Positions 8,527-18,028 of a stretch of 37,136 bases of DNA are shown piece by piece. Position 1 is the first letter of the stretch, and each line of letters begins with the position of its first letter. Both the position numbers and the translations under genes were made by a program. Origin of the DNA: Methanobrevibacter sp. (GTDB lineage: Archaea > Methanobacteriota > Methanobacteria > Methanobacteriales > Methanobacteriaceae); assembly GCA_017473945.1 (NCBI GenBank), contig JAFUIW010000021.1:1-37136 (forward strand), in the 5' to 3' direction. Under the pieces are notes generated by a model. The model worked only from the letters and a program-made list of their open reading frames with translations, made no database searches and was not told where the DNA came from.

Positions 8527-10178
8527 TCAATCTCTTTCCAACATGTATTCAACTACTAAAAATCCACCAAGCATTGCACTAAATACGAATCCTATTAATC
8601 CTAATAATGGAATTTCAAATAATGTTGGTCCCACATCACTCAGTAATGCCAGTGATGAACCTAAAATTAATGCGGATAATATCAATGATACAGATAATTG
8701 GTTTGCAAGTTCGCTTATTCCCGCATGTTTTAGATTTACTTCAATGTCACCTTCCTCAATTTTGGCGAGGGTATTGTTGATGGTATCCGGAAGGTCTTTC
8801 GCCAAGTGCTCTAATTGGAGGAGGTAATTCATGCTCACCCTTGCCATTCGTCCAGGTTTGTATTTGTTAATTACAATGTCTTTGGATAATTTCTTTAGTT
8901 CGGTAGCTGCATTGAATGTAGGGTCTAACTTTTTACCAGTATCTTCAATTAAAGCAATCCACGTCCAATCATTACGAACTCTCTTGGAAGGGTTATATTA
9001 TTGTTAACCATGGCATTAAGCAGATCTTCCATTGCGCCGTCCATGTTTTTCAGTTCTGCACCGTAATAACGATTCAGCAAGTCATCAATATCTGCTTTCA
9101 AATCATCAGTGTTTTGTGCAGGTGTAATGATGTCCATGTAGATTAATTGTTTGATTATGTCATTGGTATTTCTACCAATTAAAAGTAAGATTAATTCTGC
9201 CAGATTTTCCTTGAAATCTTCATTAAGTATTCCCATCATTCCTAGGTCAATGTAACACAGTTTATTGTCTTCAGTAACGATAAGATTTCCTGGATGAGGA
9301 TCCGCATGGAAAAATCCATCGGTCATGATTTGTTTAAAGTAAGATTTGAGACCATAATTTGCAATTTTTTTCTTATTAATATCGGGATAGTCTCCATTAA
9401 TTAAATCAGTAACTTCAATTCCTTTCATCAATTCCATTGTGATTACTTTTGAAGTACAGTATTGTGTATGTGCTTTTGGAATTCTGATATATGAAACGTT
9501 TTTGAAGTTTTTTGAAAGATTTTGCATGTTCATTACTTCTTCCAAATAGTTAAGTTCTTTAAATATTGACCTTTCAAATTCCTTAACCATTGCCGGCAGG
9601 TTGTAGGACCTTGTTTGGTAGATGTATCTGTCAATTCTTTTTGCCAAAAATTTCATTATTTCAACATCAGATTTCACAATCTCATATGAATTTGGCTTTT
9701 GAACTTTCAATGCTACTTCTTCACCGGTGTTTTTTAATGTAGCTTTATAAACTTGCCCAATTGAAGCGGAACCTATAGGATCTTCATCAATTTTGGAGAA
9801 AATTTCATCGATAGGTCTTTCAAGTTCGCTTTCTATGACCTCTTTCATTTCATTGAATGGTGTAACTGGAGTGTTGTCCCTCAGAGATTCGAGTTCTTCA
9901 GCAATTTCAACCCCAACAAGGTCTGGTCTTGTACTTAACATCTGGCCTAACTTAATGTATGTCGGACCTAATTCTTCAAATACTTTCCTGATTCTTACTG
10001 GAATTGACTCATCTGAAATTTCCTCTTCTCTTTCAATTTTACGATTCCTTAAAAATGGAAATTTTTTCAAAAAAGTATTTTCCTCAATTAAATATCCAAA
10101 ATCATTCTTCTTAAGAACTTGATATATCTCATTAAGTCTTTTTAAATTATCATTTTGGGGACTGCTAATAACTTTCAT
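8527..10178 (-). pseudogene. ABC1/UbiB-family atypical kinase, frameshifted near the C-terminus
   Basis: The first 409 codons contain the UbiB hallmarks: the KxGQ motif (YIKLGQMLSTRPDLVG), the Ala-rich nucleotide loop region (IGSASIGQVYKA), a VALKVQKP lysine, HADPHPGN and the metal-binding IDLGMMG. The frame ends at TAA 8949-8951 just after FVMIGRG. One frame over, without a gap, the protein continues: ALIEDTGKKLDPTFN, then KYKPGRMARVSMNYLLQLEH and two C-terminal membrane helices ending VVEYMLERD. Adding one base near 8957 (GGATTGCTT to GGAATTGCTT) restores FVMIGRGIALIEDTGKKLDP and a full-length protein of about 550 residues. In archaea the role of this family is unclear. A one-base sequencing error is as likely as a real lesion. 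Confidence 0.88.
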
Positions 10179-10212
10179 TAAATAAAAATAGTAAAAAGTA
10201 GTATATGTTTTT

Positions 10213-12138
10213 TTAGAATTTTTCTAAAATTCTGGCATATACTGCTTTTAAGTCATCATCTGATTTTTCATAGATTCTTTTTAAAATCAGTTCAGGGGTA
10301 CTTTTTGCAAGGAAATTCATTTTAGGTGTTCTATCAACAATTAAATTGTAGTTTTCATCCAATCCTTTAGCTTCAATACCGTCTACTCTGATATTTGTGT
10401 AATTCATCAGTTCTCTTGCCATATGGGTAACAATTACTCCATAAGAATTGGACTCTTTTATCATATCTATGAATGTTGATATGATTTTAACTGCCGCATC
10501 AAGTTCTGTTATTCCTTCAAGTTCATCTAGTAATACTAACTTTTCACTATTGGTGGTGACGATTGGTATGAACACATTTAAGAATGATTCGAATGCCCCT
10601 GCATCTAGTGATCGTTTTTTGGAGAAGTGATAAATTTCATCAAAGAGTTTTATTTCAGCACTGTCTGCACTTACTGGAAGTCCCATTTGCGCCATTATGG
10701 ATATCTGGGTCAATGTTTCTAGAAGTGTGGTTTTTCCTCCGCTGTTTGCTCCGGTTAATAGTGCAATGTTCTCATCTCGTGTTAATTGATAATCGACTGT
10801 TTGAACATAATCCTTGTCTTTTTTAAGTGCAAGTTCTAAATGTAGGGCTCCATTTAACTTGATTTCTTCACCAAATTCTGGTCTGCATAAACCATATTCG
10901 TATGCAAAGCTTCCCAAACTGAATTCATAGTCAAACCTTATTGCATCCTCCACTTCTTCAATGGCTCTCTTTTTAATTGAATTCAATTGAATTGCAGCAC
11001 TTTTTTTAATGTCGAAAATATCATTTTCTTTTTTGGATGACTGTTCTAGAGTGACCCTTTGAATTTCGGTTTCATCAATTTCGATTGGATATGTTCTGAG
11101 ATATGGGTCAAAACTTATTCCAGTTTTTTCACGAATAATATCCTTACGTTTATTTATAATTTCATCAAATATTTTACTAATCTTTGGAGGGAAGTTATTG
11201 TTTAATAGGTTGAGAATTTCATCTCCTTCAAGATCAATATTTTTTATGGACTTTTCTAATTCTTCATCCATCTCATCTTTTAAAGAAATGACAAGTTCCT
11301 CAATGTCTACTTCCCTTTTGTCGATGATGTTCAGTTCATCTATGATGGGGATAATGTCTCCGAGAACACTTTCCTTATTTCTAATTTTTTGAATTTCATG
11401 AACTCTTGTAAATAAATCTTTATTTTGAATAAAAAAGTTGATTATCTTTTCAGGAACAATTTCATAGTCATTTTCTTCAATATTAATCATTACCAAATTA
11501 GGCATTCCATCAAAATCAAGAATTCCCTGAGAATAAACATAGAATACCAAATCATAATTCATCATTTCTTCCTGGAGCAGGGGTGAATCACTGGCGGTAA
11601 TGATGGGGTAGTACTGATTCAAACCTAAGTCGCAGAGGTATGAATTGTCTTCTTCACGCTCTACAAGAATTGCTTTACTTGGATCATATTCTGGTTTGGC
11701 TTCTTCAACTTCCTTTAAATTTTTCATCAGTCCTCTTAATTTGATGATTGGAAGTTGTGATACATGATCTTTGGCATTCATTACAAAATCAAGCTGAGAG
11801 TTGATTTTTTTGATATCTTTTGTAGGAGAAAGCAGCAATATTCTGTTTTTTGAATATGTTGTGTTTGAATATGATAATATCTTGTTGATTATGTCTTCAT
11901 AGAGCTCCATAGCCCTTTCGCTTTTTATGAATTCATAAGTTGGCATATTTAACAGTTGGTTCATTATTTCAATTGCCTTTCTTTGACTGATGCCTTCAAT
12001 GTTTGCAATTTTTTCAACATCGACATTATCAACAATTTTTTGGAGTTCTTCTTCCCCTCCAACGCTGTTTAATATTTTTTCAGAGATTTTATCTCCTATT
12101 CCTTTTATATTCTGCAATGTAATTCTTTCTCCTTGCAT
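10213..12138 (-). CDS. MutS2-like ATPase with N-terminal helix-hairpin-helix
   Basis: A 641-residue protein. Residues about 5-60 contain two helix-hairpin-helix-like units (IKGIGDKISEKIL and IEGISQRKAIEIM), a non-sequence-specific DNA-binding fold. The middle is charged and helical. The C-terminal third is a MutS-type ABC ATPase: Walker A TGANSGGKTT, a region matching the signature segment (AGAFESFLNVF), Walker B LVLLDELEGIT and the HMARELM switch. It lacks the mismatch-recognition domain of MutS1 and the Smr nuclease of bacterial MutS2. A role in recombination or repair is inferred. I use ATG at 12138; TTG at 12147 is in frame. It shares an upstream element with mcm. Confidence 0.85.
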   Translation of the reverse strand: MQGERITLQNIKGIGDKISEKILNSVGGEEELQKIVDNVDVEKIANIEGISQRKAIEIMNQLLNMPTYEFIKSERAMELYEDIINKILSYSNTTYSKNRILLLSPTKDIKKINSQLDFVMNAKDHVSQLPIIKLRGLMKNLKEVEEAKPEYDPSKAILVEREEDNSYLCDLGLNQYYPIITASDSPLLQEEMMNYDLVFYVYSQGILDFDGMPNLVMINIEENDYEIVPEKIINFFIQNKDLFTRVHEIQKIRNKESVLGDIIPIIDELNIIDKREVDIEELVISLKDEMDEELEKSIKNIDLEGDEILNLLNNNFPPKISKIFDEIINKRKDIIREKTGISFDPYLRTYPIEIDETEIQRVTLEQSSKKENDIFDIKKSAAIQLNSIKKRAIEEVEDAIRFDYEFSLGSFAYEYGLCRPEFGEEIKLNGALHLELALKKDKDYVQTVDYQLTRDENIALLTGANSGGKTTLLETLTQISIMAQMGLPVSADSAEIKLFDEIYHFSKKRSLDAGAFESFLNVFIPIVTTNSEKLVLLDELEGITELDAAVKIISTFIDMIKESNSYGVIVTHMARELMNYTNIRVDGIEAKGLDENYNLIVDRTPKMNFLAKSTPELILKRIYEKSDDDLKAVYARILEKF

Positions 12139-12196
12139 TTTTACCAAACCCCTTTGTAAATATAATATAAATTTTAATATATATTCAATATTGCCT

Positions 12197-12214
12197 AGAG
12201 CATTTGATGAGTAA
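12197..12214 (-). promoter_or_regulatory. 18-base element upstream of the MutS2-like gene, shared with mcm
   Basis: On the plus strand AGAGCATTTGATGAGTAA. It matches 22651-22668 at 17 of 18 positions. In both places it lies upstream of the TATA-like region of a minus-strand gene, with AATATTG three (here) or four (mcm) bases closer to the gene. Candidate operator or upstream activating site. Confidence 0.35.
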
Positions 12215-12216
12215 TA

Positions 12217-14637
12217 TCAATAGTTACCCAATGTATTTTTAGGACTGTATTTTTTAAGTTCTTTTTCATCAATATTTCCATTCAATGCTTCAATGTAAAC
12301 TTTAACTATTTTATAATAATTTTTGGCTTTGTATCTCCCGTCAATTGCGAAATTGGAAAAACCGATATTTTTCAGGTAATTTATTTCTCTAAGCAATGAA
12401 AGCTCACTGTCATTGAAAATAATTATCTCTTCATTGGAGATGCTTTTGTAAATTAGATATTTATTTCCTTTTCTGTCAACTAAATAATTGTCATAATTCA
12501 TTTTAAGTTCATTAACGTTTAATAATGAGTACCTGCTTTTCATCAGCTCAACTGATCCTTGAACTAGCATTTCAATTTTTTCAGGAGTTTCACAATTGGA
12601 AATGATGTCTTCATAATCCTTTTTGTTGAGTTCAGGAGATATTGTTAAAATCCGGTAATTTTCAAGACTTTTTATTGTTTCTGAATTGGTGATGTTCATG
12701 GAATATGGTCCGTATTCTCCATTAAATGCATTGCTCATGATTGGGATGTTGCAATGCATTTTACTCAATATTCCTCTAACCTTGTTCAATGTCTTGATTA
12801 ATTTGTCATGAGCGATATCTGGCCATTTCCATATTAGTTCATAATCCTTGTCGTAAGAAATTTCATAAGCGCTTTTTAAGAAGTTAATCATTTTGTTTAA
12901 ATTGTAATTGCCTTCAAATTTCATGTCCAAATTGTTGTTGTCATTTGGGATTTCCAGATAAACTCGCTTAACTCCGCTAATTTTTTCCAGGTCATTCAAA
13001 TTATTGGTATAATATGATATATTCACATCATTGTCATTGTTGATGCCAGATGTTTTTTTCAATTTTATTTTTTTGTATTTGTGTTTGTATAAGTTGACAA
13101 TTTCACCTTTCAGTTTTTCAAACAGATTTCTTCTCAGTTCATTGATTTTGCTTATCGGAATGAATAGTGTTCCGTCATAGTTAATGTTGATTTGAGTAAT
13201 TTCATACGGATAATTGTCTGTTTTTAAAAGCTGTTTTTTAATAGTATTGACATCAACACTCTTTTTAAGTGGCTTTTCAAATGGAGTAGTTCCTCTAACT
13301 TCTGTAACAATCTCTTTTTTGTTTGCAAGTGTCAATCTTCCTTTAAGTAATGGGAATTTATTTTTAATTGAAAATGTAAGAATTAATTTGGATTTGACAT
13401 AACTGTTTCCTTTGTTTTCTATTTCTTTAACTCTTTTTGCCAGTTTGTTTCTTTTTGTAAGATATACTGTGCCTTCATTCAGATTGAAATCACTTTTCTT
13501 GTTCTGCCATACTTTTTTAACAATTAAAACTCTATTTTTCCTATTCAAATCTTTTATTTGTTTGTTTTTACCTTTTTTAAAGTGATTTATCGTTGTTATT
13601 ATCGGATTTTGTGATATTTCAAATCCGTAGTCATTGTTCTTTTTAACGATTAATAATCCGTCTCCTTTTTCAGGGATGTTTTTCAGCGTATCATTTAACT
13701 TGATTGCAATTTGATTTTTATGAGCATCAATGACATTTCCAATTTTTAATCCCACATGTCCTGCTCGAATGCTTCGTTTGGATTGATTGTTGAATTGGCC
13801 TTCACAAAATCCTCTATTGAAAACCAGACTTATTTCCTCACTTTTTATTTCCTTTCCACTTTTCAGTTTATTAAGTGCTTTCCTATAGTTGCTGATAACA
13901 ATTGCCAGATATTCCTTGTTTCTCATCCTGCCCTCTATTTTAATGCAGCTGATATTTAAACTGGCAATTTCTTTCAATTGGTTAAACAAGCTTAAATCGC
14001 AGGGTGACAAGTAGTAATCCTCTTTTTTAAGTCCATCAATTTTGTATTTTTGACGGCATGGCTGGGCACAAGTTCCTCTGTTTCCACTTCGACCACCATT
14101 AAAGCTGCTCATAAGGCATTGACCGGAATACGAATAGCATAATGCACCATGGGCAAATACTTCAAGTTCCATATTTGTTTTTATTTGTGCAATTTCCTCT
14201 TTTCTCATTTCACGTGGAAGAACAATTCTTTTGATTCCCTTGCTTTCAATATAATCCATCTTAAGCTGGTTTTCGCAGGTCATTTGTGTTGAAGCATGGA
14301 TTTTCAGGTTAGGTAAATATTCGTTAATCATTTCCACCAAACCCAGATCCTGAACCAAAACCGCATCCACTCCAATTGAATAAAGCTTTGATAAATAATT
14401 TATAACATCTTCCAGTTCATCCTCTTTAATTAGGGTGTTCACGGTAACGTAGACCTTAACGTTATGCAGATGTGCAATGTTTACGGCCTCTTCAATTTCA
14501 TCTATTGTAAAGTTGTCAGCATACTTGCGGGCACCATAGTCTTTTCCAGATAAGTAAACGGAACTGGCTCCAGCATTGATTGCTACTTTTAAATGATCCA
14601 TAGATCCAACAGGTGCAAGCAATTCAGGAATTCTCAT
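12217..14637 (-). CDS. U32-family protein (RlhA/TrhP-like), second of a tandem pair
   Basis: An 806-residue U32 protein. The N-terminal catalytic TIM-barrel-like domain begins PELLAPVGSMDHLKVAINAG and includes HASTQMT. The family cysteine motif C-x6-C-x15-C-x3-C is present at 167, 174, 190 and 194, within SGQC...NRGTCAQPC. U32 proteins with these cysteines bind a 4Fe-4S cluster, and characterised members hydroxylate RNA bases or ubiquinone precursors rather than cleaving protein. Long C-terminal regions (about 400-806) are of unknown role. It begins one base inside the stop codon of the upstream U32 gene (TAATG), so the pair is co-translated. RNA hydroxylation is inferred from the family. Confidence 0.85.
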   Translation of the reverse strand: MRIPELLAPVGSMDHLKVAINAGASSVYLSGKDYGARKYADNFTIDEIEEAVNIAHLHNVKVYVTVNTLIKEDELEDVINYLSKLYSIGVDAVLVQDLGLVEMINEYLPNLKIHASTQMTCENQLKMDYIESKGIKRIVLPREMRKEEIAQIKTNMELEVFAHGALCYSYSGQCLMSSFNGGRSGNRGTCAQPCRQKYKIDGLKKEDYYLSPCDLSLFNQLKEIASLNISCIKIEGRMRNKEYLAIVISNYRKALNKLKSGKEIKSEEISLVFNRGFCEGQFNNQSKRSIRAGHVGLKIGNVIDAHKNQIAIKLNDTLKNIPEKGDGLLIVKKNNDYGFEISQNPIITTINHFKKGKNKQIKDLNRKNRVLIVKKVWQNKKSDFNLNEGTVYLTKRNKLAKRVKEIENKGNSYVKSKLILTFSIKNKFPLLKGRLTLANKKEIVTEVRGTTPFEKPLKKSVDVNTIKKQLLKTDNYPYEITQININYDGTLFIPISKINELRRNLFEKLKGEIVNLYKHKYKKIKLKKTSGINNDNDVNISYYTNNLNDLEKISGVKRVYLEIPNDNNNLDMKFEGNYNLNKMINFLKSAYEISYDKDYELIWKWPDIAHDKLIKTLNKVRGILSKMHCNIPIMSNAFNGEYGPYSMNITNSETIKSLENYRILTISPELNKKDYEDIISNCETPEKIEMLVQGSVELMKSRYSLLNVNELKMNYDNYLVDRKGNKYLIYKSISNEEIIIFNDSELSLLREINYLKNIGFSNFAIDGRYKAKNYYKIVKVYIEALNGNIDEKELKKYSPKNTLGNY

Positions 14638-17138
14638 TATTTGTCCTCGTGTAATCTGCCTTCAATATAATTACCTTTGTTGATGTAGGATTGTGAGAAA
14701 TCCATAATTTGGTATTTATATTTGCTTAATTCTTCATCATCTTTGTTTTTAAGGCCTTCAGTGTAGATTGACAGAATCTGTGATGTGTATTTTTCATTGG
14801 AATATCTGCAATCAAGAATTAGTGAATCTAGCCCCATTTCTTTTATTTCATTTAACTCTTCAATCAGGCATAGACAGTCCTTGTTGATGATGTGGCTCTG
14901 TTTGTTATAGTCGAAAAATATTTTATATTTGAATTTTTTCCTTTTTTTATCTTCCAAGGTTGCATAATCAGCATCATTTGAAATGATGAAATCTTTTCCA
15001 TCATTTAGGTTGGTGAAATCGTCTTTGCTCACGATAACTTCCAGGTTCCCGTTCACAATCATTTCCAAATCAATGTTTCTGTCATGGTTTTTAAGTGACA
15101 ATTCTTTTATTTCTCTTCCAGAAAGCTCGGAAGACAATATTAATGACTTGAATCCTGAAGCATTCAGATTGTGAACACAGAAGCTGTTCCAGACATTCAA
15201 ATTATGGTTTCCATAGATTGGACAGTCAAAAATTTCACCCATTCCTGGAAAATCACCCATTACTGAGATTATTATTCCTTCATTCTCAAGTTCCTTCACT
15301 ATTTCATTGCATTTTAATGCTTCCTCTTCTGTGATGAATGATGATAAAACCCAAACGAATTCTGTTGGAGCCGCCATTAGGCTGCCTTTTTTCAATGTTT
15401 CTTTTATGTTGCTGAAATAGTCCTCGGGATTGTTGTAGTGGCAGTTTCCATCAAAGTATATTCTTTTCAAGTCAAATCCTGATGTTGCACTGATTTGTGA
15501 TATGTCATCAATGAACACGGACAGTTTAGGTTTCACCTTTTTGATTTTACCTTCATTGGATTCATAATCTTCTATGAATTTAGTCAAATCTTTTCTAACT
15601 GCTTTAACTGCCTTTTTTGTTGGAGTATAATGCTTCATAAGCATTTCTGTTGCAGTATCTAAGATTTCACGTCTGATTTGATTGATTTCACTAATTGGTA
15701 TAAAAATGTCTTTAGGCATATTGTTGAATCTTATATTATCAATATAGAATGGTGTTCCACCAGTTTTTTTAAGCTGCTTTTCGATTACATCTTCAGTCAC
15801 AGGTTTGTTTTTAGCCTTTTCGAACTTGTCCAAGGTCTTATGTCTGAAATTAATCAGTTCATTATCAATGTAAAATTCAACTTTACTAAACAGGTTCAGA
15901 TTCTCGTCCCAGGTTAGGGACAAGTTGATGGGAACGTTGTTTTTGATTGTTTCCTTTTCAAACTGCTTTAAATAATCGTGAGTTGATTTGGAATAGCTGA
16001 TAAATACTTCAGTTCCCACCTTAACGAGACGTGTGGTGTCTATAATGATTTCAATTTCATCTTGTTTTATGATATTTTCAAGGTATATTCCTTTGATTTT
16101 TCCATTGTATTTAAATGCAATTCCATCTCCCGGTTCAAGAATCACAGGAATTTCTTTGTTTTTAATCTCAATAGTTACTTTGGTCCCATCAATGTCAGTG
16201 ATATCTCCGATATATAATCCTTCATGGCCTGAATGGCTTCTGCCCATAACGTCTCCAGGCTTGTCCCCCATCATGTATCCGTCAGTAAAATGTCTGTTGA
16301 AAACAAGGTGCAGGTCTTTTTTATAATTTCCTTCATTTCCGTCAATGAGGTTTCTGTAACTGTTTACTATGGTTCCAATATAGTCTCCAGATTTCATTCT
16401 GCCTTCCAGTTTCAGTGATTTTACTCCTGCATCGGAAATTTCTTCCAGGTGATTGTAAGTTGCAAGGTCATGTGTTGATAAGAGATAACCGTTACCAATG
16501 TTGTATCCTCTATATTTTAGACGATATTCCCTTCGGCATGGCTGAGCGCATGCTCCACGGTTTCCGCTTCGGCCGCTGTTGTATGATGACATGTAACATT
16601 TTCCGCTTACGCAATAGCATAGTGCTCCGTGTCCAAACGCTTCAATGTCCATGTTTATATTGTCTTTTTTAAACTGGTCTGTTGTTTGCCTAATCTGTTC
16701 AATGTTGACTTCCCTTGGAAGGACTACTCTTTTGATGTTGTTTTTGTAAGCCCATTTCATGGAGGAGTAATTGTTCAAGCCCATCTGTGTTGATGCATGA
16801 ACTTCAAGATCCGGAATGAATGTTTTCAAAAGCCAGATCAGTCCGAAATCCTGCACGATAACTGCATCCACTCCAAGTTTATATAACTCGAATAGATATT
16901 TCAGGACGTCTACAATTTCAAAGTTATTTATCAAGGTGTTGACGGTAACATGGACCTTAACACCATTCAAATGAGCATAATCAACTGCTTTTTTAATTTC
17001 TTCCATCGTGAAGTTTTTAGCATATGCTCTTGCACCATAATTTTCACCAGCAATATAAACAGCGTCAGCACCTGCATTGACTGCAATGACCAACACGTCA
17101 TAGGAACCTGCTGGAGCCAATAATTCTTCTAAAACCAT
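14637..17138 (-). CDS. U32-family protein (RlhA/TrhP-like), first of a tandem pair
   Basis: An 833-residue paralog of the next gene, with the same start pattern (EELLAPAGSYDVLVIAVNAG), the HASTQMG segment, and the C-x6-C-x15-C-x3-C cluster ligands at 174, 181, 197 and 201. An additional Cys at 176 is not in the partner. The C-terminal half is more divergent from the partner than the N-terminal half, suggesting separate substrates. Known relatives use prephenate or oxygen-independent hydroxyl donors with a 4Fe-4S cluster to modify RNA (RlhA on 23S rRNA, TrhP on tRNA); whether this one does is inference. ATG at 17138 is used; it is divergent from tmk. Confidence 0.85.
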   Translation of the reverse strand: MVLEELLAPAGSYDVLVIAVNAGADAVYIAGENYGARAYAKNFTMEEIKKAVDYAHLNGVKVHVTVNTLINNFEIVDVLKYLFELYKLGVDAVIVQDFGLIWLLKTFIPDLEVHASTQMGLNNYSSMKWAYKNNIKRVVLPREVNIEQIRQTTDQFKKDNINMDIEAFGHGALCYCVSGKCYMSSYNSGRSGNRGACAQPCRREYRLKYRGYNIGNGYLLSTHDLATYNHLEEISDAGVKSLKLEGRMKSGDYIGTIVNSYRNLIDGNEGNYKKDLHLVFNRHFTDGYMMGDKPGDVMGRSHSGHEGLYIGDITDIDGTKVTIEIKNKEIPVILEPGDGIAFKYNGKIKGIYLENIIKQDEIEIIIDTTRLVKVGTEVFISYSKSTHDYLKQFEKETIKNNVPINLSLTWDENLNLFSKVEFYIDNELINFRHKTLDKFEKAKNKPVTEDVIEKQLKKTGGTPFYIDNIRFNNMPKDIFIPISEINQIRREILDTATEMLMKHYTPTKKAVKAVRKDLTKFIEDYESNEGKIKKVKPKLSVFIDDISQISATSGFDLKRIYFDGNCHYNNPEDYFSNIKETLKKGSLMAAPTEFVWVLSSFITEEEALKCNEIVKELENEGIIISVMGDFPGMGEIFDCPIYGNHNLNVWNSFCVHNLNASGFKSLILSSELSGREIKELSLKNHDRNIDLEMIVNGNLEVIVSKDDFTNLNDGKDFIISNDADYATLEDKKRKKFKYKIFFDYNKQSHIINKDCLCLIEELNEIKEMGLDSLILDCRYSNEKYTSQILSIYTEGLKNKDDEELSKYKYQIMDFSQSYINKGNYIEGRLHEDK

Positions 17139-17188
17139 TTTTTTAATACACCTTGTTGAGATTTATACATTTATCTTTTTGTAATTAA

Positions 17189-17197
17189 TTATATATT
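17189..17197 (+). promoter_or_regulatory. TATA box of tmk (leaderless transcript likely)
   Basis: TTATATATT is centred about 27 bases before the tmk ATG at 17220, which is the normal archaeal distance to the start site. No Shine-Dalgarno is visible, so translation is probably leaderless. Confidence 0.6.
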
Positions 17198-17219
17198 AAA
17201 TTAAAACATATTTTATCAT

Positions 17220-17798
17220 ATGTATATAGTATTTGAAGGAATAGATGGTGCTGGAAAATCAACTCAGATTAACATGTTGAAAGAATGGCTTGAAGCTAAC
17301 GGTTTCAGAGTGGAAACATTGGTCGAACCAACAGATTCCGAGGTTGGAAAGCTTATTCGTAAAATTTTGCAACGTCCAGATGCCACAACTGAAAGGCTTC
17401 AAAAGACTTTAGGGTTGCTTTTTGCAGCAGACAGAATGTTGATAATGGATAAACTGGAAGACAAATCAAAAATATTTATTTCAGACAGGTCATTTATTTC
17501 TTCTCTTGCATATCAGGAACCTGCAGAATGGATTGATGTTCTAAACAGATATGCCAAAAAACCGGATTTATTGATTCTATTGGATTTGGATGTTAAAAAA
17601 TCAGTTGCAAGGACATCTGGTGAAGATACCTTTGAAAATGAGGAGTTTTTGACTGGTGTTAAAGAAAACTATCTGAAATTAGTTGAAAACTATGAACATC
17701 AAATTATTGATGCTAATAATGGTGTGAATAAAGTTTCATCAGATATTAAAAAGGCAGTGGCACCATATCTAGGTATTTGCCCTGATTGTATATTATAA
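17220..17798 (+). CDS. tmk: Thymidylate kinase
   Basis: Phosphorylates dTMP to dTDP for DNA synthesis. The 192-residue protein has the P-loop FEGIDGAGKST (residues 5-15), a VEPTDSEVGKLIR substrate loop, the DRS motif (ISDRSFISSLAYQ) and a LLDLDVKKSVART lid region. The length is normal for the family. Its start falls about 27 bases after a TATA box with no ribosome-binding site. It is the only plus-strand gene between the U32 pair and the tyrS cluster. The C-terminus ends CPDCIL. Confidence 0.95.
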   Translation: MYIVFEGIDGAGKSTQINMLKEWLEANGFRVETLVEPTDSEVGKLIRKILQRPDATTERLQKTLGLLFAADRMLIMDKLEDKSKIFISDRSFISSLAYQEPAEWIDVLNRYAKKPDLLILLDLDVKKSVARTSGEDTFENEEFLTGVKENYLKLVENYEHQIIDANNGVNKVSSDIKKAVAPYLGICPDCIL

Positions 17799-17818
17799 AA
17801 ATAAGTTTTGGAGAATAA

Positions 17819-18028
17819 TTATTCTCCTTCTAGTTCTTTTAATCTTTGAGCAATAGCATCAGCTAAAAATTCTTTAACTTTTACAAGCTCATCGTATTCG
17901 CCGATAATTTTTGGACCGAATTCAGTTTGTTCTAGCTTTATATCAAACTTTTCGAATGCATGTGCAAGCATCTGTTCACCGACACCGTTTGGTATGCCCA
18001 TTTCGAACTCTTCTTTTTCTTCAACCAT
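17819..18028 (-). CDS. Small conserved acidic protein, unknown function
   Basis: A 69-residue acidic protein without membrane segments or cysteines; centre FDIKLEQTEFGPKIIGEYDEL. Its ATG follows the tyrS stop codon directly (TAAATG) and a GGAGG lies within the end of tyrS, so it is the last gene of the nmd3-tyrS unit and is well placed for translation. I do not recognise the family. A role in translation is suggested only by its neighbours. Confidence 0.75.
   Translation of the reverse strand: MVEEKEEFEMGIPNGVGEQMLAHAFEKFDIKLEQTEFGPKIIGEYDELVKVKEFLADAIAQRLKELEGE

Noticed and set aside
8527..8847. 106-residue minus-strand ORF as a separate gene
   Set aside because: It is the C-terminal part of the frameshifted UbiB gene.
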